Made by a program: the position numbers and the translations under genes. DNA of 5,102 bases, taken from the NCBI GenBank assembly GCA_030271565.1, contig JARXKR010000040.1:1-5102 (forward strand). The letters run 5' to 3'. Positions 1 through 4,871 of the stretch are shown in pieces; positions within the stretch are counted from its first letter, which is position 1, and every line of letters begins with the position of its first letter. The notes below the pieces were generated by a model, which was not told the origin of the DNA, searched no databases, and saw nothing but the letters and a program-made list of their open reading frames with translations. The DNA comes from Pseudomonadota bacterium (GTDB taxonomy: Bacteria > Pseudomonadota > Alphaproteobacteria > Sphingomonadales > Sphingomonadaceae).

Positions 1-38
1 TTCATCCAGGGACTACCGCTCGGCTGTTCCTCGTTCAT
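1..38 (-). CDS. ftsH: N-terminus of probable ATP-dependent zinc metalloprotease FtsH (partial)
   Basis: Only the first 12 codons and two bases lie inside the window. The minus strand reads MNEEQPSGSPWM from an ATG at 38-36. An AAAGGA ribosome binding site (complement of 49-54) lies 10 nt upstream. A short polar, Gly/Pro-containing leader ending in P-W-M just before the first membrane helix is, as I recall it, the typical start of FtsH in Erythrobacter and other sphingomonads. FtsH is a membrane-anchored hexameric AAA+ protease that degrades misfolded membrane proteins and regulators such as RpoH. An RpoH-like promoter candidate sits just upstream, which fits. In many relatives ftsH follows tilS, but here no tilS coding is visible upstream and the neighbour is divergent. 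No catalytic motif is in view, so the name rests on a very short match. Confidence 0.5.
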   Translation of the reverse strand, partial: MNEEQPSGSPWM

Positions 39-62
39 GCGCACCAGATCCTTTCGCGCCCT

Positions 63-90
63 ATGTAAGGCGGCAGCGATGAACTGCAAG
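63..90 (-). promoter_or_regulatory. Candidate RpoH (sigma-32)-like promoter for the gene starting at 38
   Basis: On the minus strand a CTTG (-35-like, complement of 87-90) is followed after 17 nt by CTTACAT (-10-like, complement of 63-69). Alphaproteobacterial heat-shock promoters are described roughly as CTTG, 17-18 nt, CYTATNT, so the second box has one mismatch. A start about 7 nt downstream would leave a short leader containing the AAAGGA at 49-54. The same bases can be read as a poor housekeeping promoter (TTGCAG, 16 nt, TACATA). This is pattern matching only. Confidence 0.35.
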
Positions 91-126
91 CTAACGCCAG
101 CCCGTCAGTGGCTTGTCAGCGCGTTG

Positions 127-146
127 CGCGCCATGCACAAGGCGCG
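127..146 (+). other. Small hairpin just upstream of the membrane-protein start
   Basis: CGCGCC (127-132) can pair with GGCGCG (141-146) around an 8 nt loop, ending one base before the AAAGGGG ribosome binding site at 147-153. It could affect translation initiation in the leader, but a 6 bp GC stem is common at this base composition. Confidence 0.25.
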
Positions 147-153
147 AAAGGGG
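147..153 (+). promoter_or_regulatory. Ribosome binding site selecting the ATG at 159
   Basis: AAAGGGG ends 5 nt before the ATG at 159. An upstream in-frame GTG at 108 would add 17 residues but has no comparable purine tract, so 159 is preferred. Confidence 0.7.
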
Positions 154-158
154 CATTC

Positions 159-1295
159 ATGAACACCGATCTGCCAGACCTGACCGACCGCTTCGCCGCG
201 TGGCCGCGTTTTTCGGCGCGGCTTTTGCTGCTGGCACTGGCCGCGCTGCTGGTTCTGGCAGCGCTGGTCCCGATCAGCGCCGGCAAGATGGAAAAGCCAG
301 TTGTCGGCTTCGTTGAGGCGGTGGCGGGCGGCAAGTCGGCCAAGGCCGCCGAGCGCCCCCGCGACGACGATCTCGCGCTCTATGACCGGGTGATCCAGCG
401 GATCGGGCGCGGCGAGAGCTATTACGTCGCGGTCGCCGAAGAGCACCGCAAGAGCGACTATCCGCTCCGCCCCGGCGTCGCTGTGCGGCTGCCGACGCTC
501 GCTTATCTCGATCTGTGGCTGGGCGATCGCGGACACGGCTCGGATGTACTGGTTCCAGGCGAGCTGGCGGCGGCACTGGCGCTGCTGCTCGCGGTGGTCT
601 GGGCGTGGTGGAAGCGGCTGGGCGAGGAGCCGGGCGGCGCGCGGTTCCAGCGGATCGGCACGGCGCTGGTGTTCATGGGCGCCTCATTGGGGCTCAACCG
701 CTATTACTTCGTGCTGCACGAGCTGTGGGCCGGGATGCTGATCGCGCTGTCGCTGGCCTTGCACCGACCGGGGCAGCGCTGGCTCGGCGCGGTGCTGGTC
801 GCTGCGCTGGCGCTCTCGATCCGCGAGCACGCGCTGCCTTACGTAATGCTGATGGCTGCGCTGGCGTTGCGGCGGCGTGAGTGGAAGGAAGGCGCGGCGT
901 GGCTTGGCGTCATCGCGGCGTTCTTTGCCTATCTCGCGTTGCACCTGTATTTCGTCGCGCAGCAGGTCCGCCCCGATGACGTGATCGGTCCGAACTGGCT
1001 GGTCCTGCGCGGGCTGTCGGGCTGGCTGTCGAGCGTGGTGCTGTCGAGCAATTTGCGCTTCCTGCCGCACTATGTCGCGGGGCCGCTGGTCTTGCTGATG
1101 GTGCTGGGCTGGGCCGGGTGGCGCAGCGCGCTGGGCAGCACCGCGACGTTGTTGTTGCTCGGCTACGGACTGCTGTTCATGATCGCCGGCCGCGCGGACA
1201 ATTTCTACTGGGGCGCGGTGATTGCGCCGGCGATGTTCGCCGGACTCGCCTTCATGCCGCGCGCGGTGCGTTCGCTGGTCCGGGCGGCGCGCTAA
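159..1295 (+). CDS. Polytopic inner-membrane protein, possibly GT-C glycosyltransferase-like
   Basis: The 378-residue product begins with a short cytoplasmic segment and one hydrophobic helix (about 21-40). A hydrophilic stretch of about 93 residues (41-133) follows, then roughly eight or nine further membrane helices between 134 and 366, and an Arg-rich tail. The loop contains a D-x-x-L-Y-D-R segment near 71-77, E-S-Y-Y at 86-89 and a Y-P-L-R-P...V-R-L-P stretch near 101-112. One N-terminal helix, a large first periplasmic loop with acidic and Tyr residues, then many helices is the layout of GT-C lipid-linked-sugar glycosyltransferases. I cannot point to a verified catalytic motif, so this is inference. 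R-E-H-A-L-P-Y at 222-228 is a distinctive internal motif. The start is set by AAAGGGG at 147-153. The gene is divergent from the probable ftsH and ends convergently against the DUF4345-like gene. Base use matches its neighbours. The gene is surely real; its function is unknown. Confidence 0.8.
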   Translation: MNTDLPDLTDRFAAWPRFSARLLLLALAALLVLAALVPISAGKMEKPVVGFVEAVAGGKSAKAAERPRDDDLALYDRVIQRIGRGESYYVAVAEEHRKSDYPLRPGVAVRLPTLAYLDLWLGDRGHGSDVLVPGELAAALALLLAVVWAWWKRLGEEPGGARFQRIGTALVFMGASLGLNRYYFVLHELWAGMLIALSLALHRPGQRWLGAVLVAALALSIREHALPYVMLMAALALRRREWKEGAAWLGVIAAFFAYLALHLYFVAQQVRPDDVIGPNWLVLRGLSGWLSSVVLSSNLRFLPHYVAGPLVLLMVLGWAGWRSALGSTATLLLLGYGLLFMIAGRADNFYWGAVIAPAMFAGLAFMPRAVRSLVRAAR

Positions 1296-1690
1296 CCGGT
1301 CAATTCATCGATCTTGTGGTGCGGCACCCAGCGCCAGCCGATCACCAGCAGCACGAATTGCGCGGCTTCCGCAGCCATCGGCTCGAAGAACCCAGCTTGC
1401 GTGCCGTTAAGCAGTGCCGTCAGGGCTCGCCCGCAGAAAGCGATCGCGAACAATGCGGCCGGGACCAGCAGGACATCGCCGTTGCGCTTCCACGCACCGC
1501 GCAGCATGCACAGTCCGATCACAACGAAAAACGCGGTAAAGTCCGCTCGCAACACCGCAAAACCAAGCGGTCCGTTGGGTGAAAGCCCGAACTGCCCTCC
1601 CATTCCGGCAGGGTCGTAAAGGAAGCTGATCCCGAGGAAGAGGTTGAACATCCCCGCCACGAAAATCAGTCCGATCAAAAGTGTGCGCAA
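1292..1690 (-). CDS. Small four-helix membrane protein, DUF4345-like
   Basis: Read from a TTG at 1690-1688, the product is 132 residues with about four hydrophobic segments (near 3-24, 43-64, 72-92 and 103-121) and a short polar C-terminus. Features I associate with DUF4345 and similar small membrane proteins are the F-L-Y-D-P-A-G-M loop after the first helix (23-30), the L-R-A-D (47-50) opening the second, and a G-R pair in the third (87-88). The family has no established role. The TTG is chosen because GGGGAGGG sits 8 nt upstream (complement of 1699-1706) and the membrane helix begins at once. In-frame starts further upstream would add up to 38 residues of unlikely sequence overlapping the start of coaBC. 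It is divergent from coaBC, and its TAG stop shares bases with the TAA of the convergent neighbour. The family assignment is from memory. Confidence 0.6.
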   Translation of the reverse strand: MRTLLIGLIFVAGMFNLFLGISFLYDPAGMGGQFGLSPNGPLGFAVLRADFTAFFVVIGLCMLRGAWKRNGDVLLVPAALFAIAFCGRALTALLNGTQAGFFEPMAAEAAQFVLLVIGWRWVPHHKIDELTG

Positions 1691-1767
1691 CGAATTAACC
1701 CTCCCCAGCAATGCCGACTTAGCCACTGTGGCCCATAGCCTCCCTGATTCAAAGCCTGTTGCGCACA
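1682..1767. repeat. 10 bp inverted repeat flanking the coaBC divergent spacer
   Basis: GTTGCGCACA occurs on the plus strand at 1758-1767 and on the minus strand as the complement of 1682-1691. The left copy includes the TTG start of the DUF4345-like gene, and the right copy runs into the AAAGGA upstream of coaBC. The placement suggests possible co-regulation, but one 10 bp match may be chance. I see no convincing -35/-10 pair for either gene in the 106 bp spacer. Confidence 0.3.
1699..1706 (-). promoter_or_regulatory. Strong ribosome binding site pointing to a TTG start
   Basis: The minus strand reads GGGGAGGG, 8 nt before the TTG at 1690-1688. No ATG or GTG lies at a suitable distance, so this site decides the non-ATG start of the DUF4345-like gene. 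Confidence 0.6.
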
Positions 1768-1796
1768 AAGGAACGGCATTGCACAAGCGGGTCACC

Positions 1797-3416
1797 ATGA
1801 GCACTCCCCGGATACTCCTGATCGTCGGCGGCGGTATCGCTGCCTACAAGGCGTGCGAACTGGTGCGCCTGATCCGCAAGGGCGGGGGCGAGGTGAGCTG
1901 CGTGCTGACCGAGGGCGGCTCCAAATTCATTACCGCGATGACGCTCGCCGCGCTGAGCGAAAACCCGGTGCACACCACGCTGTGGGATCTCACCAACGAG
2001 GCCACGATGGGCCACATCCAGCTCTCGCGTTCGGCCGATCTGGTGGTGGTCTGTCCCGCCACGGCCGACTTGCTGGCCAAGATGGCGCACGGCATTGCCG
2101 ACGACATGGCGACCACACTGCTGCTCGCGACCGACAAACCGGTGCTCGCGGTTCCGGCGATGAACGTGCGGATGTGGGAACACGCCGCGACGCAGGACAA
2201 TATCAAGAGCCTGATCGCGCGCGGGATCCACGTGCTCGATCCCGACGAAGGCCCGATGGCTTGCGGCGAATACGGTGCTGGGCGGTTGCCCGAGCCGGTG
2301 GCTGTGTGGAACGCGATCTGCGCATTGCTCAGGCTCGAAACGCTACTGCTGCCCGCGCCCGAGCCCGAACTGAGTTTCGAGCTGGGTGGGTTCGAAGCAC
2401 CGCAGAGCGAAGACACCGGGCTGGGCGGGCTGTCCTCGGGGCTGATTTCGCGCAGCACCAGCGGGCCCATCATCGACGTCGATGCGTTCGATCTGGGCGA
2501 CGAGTTCGGTGAGGAACCGCTTGTTTCTGCGCCGGAGGAAGTGCCGCCCGAAGTGCTGCTCAGCGCTCCGATCCTGTCGAAAAAGGGCAAAGCCAAGGCC
2601 GCCCCGCCGACCGATCCCGACGCGATCAACCACCTGGTCAAAGGCGATCCCGACGCCGCGCCCGAGGCATACCTCGCCGATCCGCTGGCCGGGCAGCCCG
2701 ATTTCGCCGGCGACGCGGTGTTCGTCAAACCCGAGGACGGCCCGCTCTCGGGCAAGCACGTGCTGATCACTGCGGGGCCGACTCACGAACCGATCGATCC
2801 GGTTCGCTACATCGCCAACCGGTCTTCGGGCAAACAGGGCTTCGCCATCGCCGCCGCTGCGGCGCGGGCCGGGGCACAGGTCACGCTGGTCGCGGGACCG
2901 GTGCAGCTGCCGACCCCGCCGGGAGTCGACCGGGTCGATGTCGAAACCGCCCGGCAGATGGCCGAGGCGGTCAAACAGGCGCTCCCCGCCGATGTCGCGG
3001 TCATGGTCGCGGCGGTCGCCGATTGGCGCAGCACCGATGAGCTCAGCCAGAAGATGAAAAAGCGCGGCTCGGCCCCGCCGGCGCTGCGGCTGACCGAGAA
3101 CCCCGATATCCTCGCGATGGTTTCGGTCAGCGACAAGCGCCCCAAACTGGTGGTCGGCTTTGCCGCCGAGACCGAGAAGGTGGTCGAAAACGCCAAGGAC
3201 AAGCGCAAGCGCAAGGGCGCCGACTGGATCGTCGCCAATGACGTGTCGGGTGACGTGATGGGGGGCGAGGTCAACGCGGTGCATATCATCACCGCAAAGG
3301 CTGTCGAAACGCTCCCCGAAATGGCAAAGGGCGACGTCGCAAATGCGCTCGTCGAAAGGATTGCCGATGCCCTCGCCGCGCAAGCAGCCGAACGGGAAAA
3401 AGCCGCTGCCCGCTGA
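1797..3416 (+). CDS. coaBC: Bifunctional phosphopantothenoylcysteine decarboxylase / phosphopantothenate-cysteine ligase
   Basis: This cytoplasmic enzyme carries out two successive steps of coenzyme A synthesis. The CoaB domain joins 4'-phosphopantothenate to cysteine using CTP, and the FMN-dependent CoaC domain decarboxylates the product to 4'-phosphopantetheine. The CoaC part (about 1-181) has G-G-G-I-A-A-Y-K at 11-18, the catalytic His of M-G-H-I at 73, P-A-M-N with Asn123, and the clamp Cys156 in A-C-G-E-Y-G. The CoaB part (about 317-530) has I-T-A-G-P-T (324-329), N-R-S-S-G-K (341-346), K-M-K-K (419-422), G-F-A-A-E-T (454-459) and V-A-N-D-V (479-483). All expected motifs are present. At 539 residues it is much longer than the usual 400, because of an acidic, Pro/Ala-rich linker at about 182-316. 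The ATG at 1797 gives the usual N-terminus, but its ribosome binding site is weak. A TTG at 1779, 6 nt after AAAGGA (1767-1772), would add six residues. The 3' end overlaps dut by 50 bp. Confidence 0.96.
   Translation: MSTPRILLIVGGGIAAYKACELVRLIRKGGGEVSCVLTEGGSKFITAMTLAALSENPVHTTLWDLTNEATMGHIQLSRSADLVVVCPATADLLAKMAHGIADDMATTLLLATDKPVLAVPAMNVRMWEHAATQDNIKSLIARGIHVLDPDEGPMACGEYGAGRLPEPVAVWNAICALLRLETLLLPAPEPELSFELGGFEAPQSEDTGLGGLSSGLISRSTSGPIIDVDAFDLGDEFGEEPLVSAPEEVPPEVLLSAPILSKKGKAKAAPPTDPDAINHLVKGDPDAAPEAYLADPLAGQPDFAGDAVFVKPEDGPLSGKHVLITAGPTHEPIDPVRYIANRSSGKQGFAIAAAAARAGAQVTLVAGPVQLPTPPGVDRVDVETARQMAEAVKQALPADVAVMVAAVADWRSTDELSQKMKKRGSAPPALRLTENPDILAMVSVSDKRPKLVVGFAAETEKVVENAKDKRKRKGADWIVANDVSGDVMGGEVNAVHIITAKAVETLPEMAKGDVANALVERIADALAAQAAEREKAAAR
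3355..3360 (+). promoter_or_regulatory. dut ribosome binding site inside the coaBC reading frame
   Basis: AAAGGA lies 6 nt before the ATG at 3367 and is embedded in the coaBC coding sequence. It selects 3367 over the GTG at 3424, which avoids the overlap but has no purine tract before it. Confidence 0.75.
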
Positions 3417-3870
3417 TGTCGCGGTGCTGGTCAAACGCCTCCCGCATTTCGAAGGATTAGAGCTGCCCGCCTATGCCACCGACGGCGCGGCGGGCATGGA
3501 TGTGCTGGCCGCCGAGGATGTTGTTCTCGCGCCGGGCGGACGCCATGCCGTGGCAACCGGGCTGGCCGTGGCGATCCCGCACGGCTTCGAAATTCAGGTC
3601 CGCCCGCGCTCAGGCCTCGCGCTCAAGTTCGGGATCACCGTGCCCAACACCCCCGGCACGATCGATTCGGATTACCGAGGCGAGCTGAAGGTCATCCTGA
3701 TCAATCACGGCAGCGAGCCGTTTGAAGTGCGCCGCGGCGACCGGGTGGCGCAATTGGTGCTCGCCCCGGTGATCCGCGCGAGCTGGCTCAAGGTCGAAGA
3801 GCTCGAACAGACGCTGCGCGGTGAAGGCGGGTTTGGAAGCACTGGCGGGCTGTTCGCACTTGAGAGCTAA
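3367..3870 (+). CDS. dut: Deoxyuridine 5'-triphosphate nucleotidohydrolase (dUTPase), trimeric type
   Basis: Dut hydrolyses dUTP to dUMP and pyrophosphate. This keeps uracil out of DNA and supplies dUMP for thymidylate synthesis in the cytoplasm. All five motifs of the homotrimeric family are intact in the 167-residue product: A-G-M-D-V (42-46), R-P-R-S-G-L-A (79-85), G-T-I-D-S-D-Y-R-G-E (97-106, catalytic Asp100 and base-stacking Tyr103), G-D-R-V-A-Q-L (124-130), and the C-terminal P-loop-like R-G-E-G-G-F-G-S-T-G (151-160), which closes over the substrate. It is slightly longer than the usual 150 or so because of a basic, Pro-rich N-terminal tail of about 15 residues. That tail is encoded almost exactly by the stretch overlapping the coaBC 3' end in another frame. 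The overlap suggests translational coupling. The stop codon directly abuts the large palindrome at 3871. Confidence 0.97.
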   Translation: MPSPRKQPNGKKPLPADVAVLVKRLPHFEGLELPAYATDGAAGMDVLAAEDVVLAPGGRHAVATGLAVAIPHGFEIQVRPRSGLALKFGITVPNTPGTIDSDYRGELKVILINHGSEPFEVRRGDRVAQLVLAPVIRASWLKVEELEQTLRGEGGFGSTGGLFALES

Positions 3871-3911
3871 GGTCCTCTCCATTTTCGCGAATGCGCAAAT
3901 GGGGAGGTGGA

Positions 3912-3927
3912 TGGCCCTTCAGGGCCA
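3912..3927. repeat. Left lateral hairpin of the palindromic element
   Basis: TGGCCC (3912-3917) pairs with GGGCCA (3922-3927) around TTCA. It occupies the same place in the left half as the sequence-unrelated hairpin at 3967-3983 does in the right half. Confidence 0.75.
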
Positions 3928-3966
3928 GACGGAGGGGCCTCAACGCCAGCGCCGAAACCCCTCCGT

Positions 3967-3983
3967 CAGTTCCTGCGGAACTG
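3967..3983. repeat. Right lateral hairpin of the palindromic element
   Basis: CAGTTCC (3967-3973) pairs with GGAACTG (3977-3983) around TGC. Its first base is also the last base of the central stem, so in practice one of the two pairs must open. Confidence 0.75.
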
Positions 3984-4027
3984 CCACCTCCCCATTTGGC
4001 TGCGCAAAATGGAGAGGATCGAACAGA

Positions 4028-4744
4028 TCAGCGCTTGTTCTTCTCCGGAGCGACCGAAATCCGCACCGTCTCGCCGTTGTGACCGGGGAAGCCGGTGAAC
4101 ATCGCTTCGACCAGATTGGGCACCAGATAGGGCAACCGGTTCGAGGTCGATGCAGCTTCGGCGCGGCCTTCGAACAGGCGCTGGCCGTCGCGGCGGTCGA
4201 TCTTCATCGAAATGCCGCTGGTGTAGACGGTGTACTGTTCATAGCCTTGATTATAGCCTTGGTCGAACCACGGATCGTACCAGCCGTAACCCCAGGCACC
4301 GATCGGGCGGAACGAACCATAACCGCGTCCGCGATAGCCGCCGTAATAGCCGCTGCCGAAATACGAACCGCCGCGCGGACCGTACCACGAACCGTAAAAC
4401 GGATCGGCAAAACCGGTCGTCCGGACCTGATCGCGGCCCTTGTCGACCCCGTAATCGAACCGCACGATCATGTCGGCGGTCGCTGGATTGGACGCCGGGA
4501 CATAGCCCAGCCCCTGCATCTTCATCCCGACCAGATTGGCATATTGCGCAAATTCAAGCCCGCCGGAGAGCGCCGGGTCAGCCGCGACAACCGCAAAGGT
4601 CTGGCCCTGCGGCGCCGGCAGAGCAGCCGAATAGCGTGAGACGTTAGCGTTGAACGGCGTGGCGCAAGCGGCCAGGCCGGTCAGCAGCAACGATGCCGCA
4701 GCCGCCTTGACCAGACGTGTCGAGAATATTTGAGTGTAAGCCAT
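4028..4744 (-). CDS. DUF4136-type outer-membrane lipoprotein with Gly/Tyr-rich insert
   Basis: The 238-residue product has a basic start, a hydrophobic signal core (about 12-26) and a lipobox L-A-A-C with acylated Cys27. Ala at +2 predicts outer-membrane sorting. The mature part resembles DUF4136 lipoproteins of unknown function: a beta-rich N-terminal stretch (about 48-100, with D-M-I-V-R-F-D-Y at 91-98) and a C-terminal K-I-D-R-R-D-G-Q-R-L-F-E-G-R-A segment (181-195), followed by a helix ending N-L-V-E-A-M-F (210-216). Between them, about 111-170 is dominated by Gly, Tyr, Trp, Phe and Pro and is probably flexible. The ATG at 4744 is preceded by AAGGA (complement of 4754-4758) at 9 nt. The gene lies 127 bp downstream of trpS on the same strand and converges on dut. 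The lipoprotein call is firm and the family call likely. Confidence 0.85.
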   Translation of the reverse strand: MAYTQIFSTRLVKAAAASLLLTGLAACATPFNANVSRYSAALPAPQGQTFAVVAADPALSGGLEFAQYANLVGMKMQGLGYVPASNPATADMIVRFDYGVDKGRDQVRTTGFADPFYGSWYGPRGGSYFGSGYYGGYRGRGYGSFRPIGAWGYGWYDPWFDQGYNQGYEQYTVYTSGISMKIDRRDGQRLFEGRAEAASTSNRLPYLVPNLVEAMFTGFPGHNGETVRISVAPEKNKR

Positions 4745-4799
4745 GACCCGGATTCCTTGAGAGCGCAGTCCGCCGCGACTCGCGCGCGGATCAGCAAAA

Positions 4800-4828
4800 A
4801 GATTAGGATTGAAACCGGATTAGTCCAA
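4800..4828 (-). promoter_or_regulatory. Weak candidate promoter for the DUF4136 lipoprotein gene
   Basis: In the 127 bp between trpS and the lipoprotein gene, the minus strand has TTGGAC (complement of 4823-4828), 17 nt, then TAATCT (complement of 4800-4805), about 55 nt before the ATG. The -35 box is fair and the -10 poor. The spacer is AT-richer than its surroundings, which agrees with a promoter. I see no clear terminator for trpS in it. Confidence 0.3.
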
Positions 4829-4871
4829 GCAGGCTTAATCGCGCTTGAATGGGCACTGTATCATTTGTAAT

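Larger units (their letters stand above)
50..151. repeat. 11 bp inverted repeat covering both divergent ribosome binding sites
   Basis: GGCGCGAAAGG occurs on the plus strand at 141-151 and, exactly, on the minus strand at the complement of 50-60. The end of each copy overlaps the Shine-Dalgarno of the gene reading outwards from it: AAAGGA for the probable ftsH and AAAGGGG for the membrane protein gene. A chance purine match explains AAAGG, but the preceding GGCGCG is not needed for ribosome binding. It could be a symmetric operator, or coincidence in GC-rich DNA. Confidence 0.4.
3871..4020. repeat. 150 bp three-armed palindromic element between convergent genes
   Basis: The outer stem pairs 3873-3885 with 4006-4018 (13 perfect pairs). 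As RNA it extends to 3871/4020 through one G-U pair. After an internal loop (3886-3896 against 3998-4005), AAATGGGGAGGTGG at 3897-3910 pairs perfectly with 3984-3997. Inside lie a left hairpin (3912-3917 with 3922-3927, 4 nt loop), a central stem GACGGAGGGG (3928-3937) with 3958-3967 closing a 20 nt loop, and a right hairpin (3967-3973 with 3977-3983, 3 nt loop). I recall similar CCTCCCCATTT / GACGGAGGGG palindromes scattered between genes of sphingomonads, but cannot check copy number. It probably acts as, or contains, a two-way transcription terminator or RNA-stabilising structure. No protein, U-tract or target-site duplication is visible. Confidence 0.88.

Noticed and set aside
105..536. 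Minus-strand open frame of 143 codons opposite the membrane-protein gene, considered as a tilS remnant upstream of ftsH
   Set aside because: The translation has no TilS-like features, and the plus-strand membrane protein with its good ribosome binding site explains the region.
1281..1320. A rho-independent terminator at the first convergent junction
   Set aside because: Only the short palindromes ACCGGT and ATCGAT are present, with no GC stem followed by a T-tract.
1844..3434. Long minus-strand open frames (1844-2770 and 2343-3434) opposite coaBC
   Set aside because: They are antisense to a gene with complete CoaBC motifs. Long antisense frames are expected at this GC content, and their translations show no recognisable domain.
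3416..3463. An ATG at 3416 in the TGATG at the coaBC stop, as the dut start
   Set aside because: It is out of the dut frame and reaches a stop after 14 codons.
3871..4020. The branched palindrome as a tRNA, riboswitch or CRISPR unit
   Set aside because: It has no tRNA invariant bases or CCA end, lies downstream of stop codons on both strands instead of in a leader, and has no repeated spacer units.
3871..4020. The palindrome as a classic MITE or insertion sequence remnant
   Set aside because: No target-site duplication is visible at the edges and no transposase fragment is present, so a transposon origin is possible but unsupported.
3821..4639. 272-codon plus-strand open frame running from dut through the palindrome into the lipoprotein gene
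   Set aside because: It crosses the dut end, the repeat and the antisense of a convincing lipoprotein gene, and its product shows no domain.
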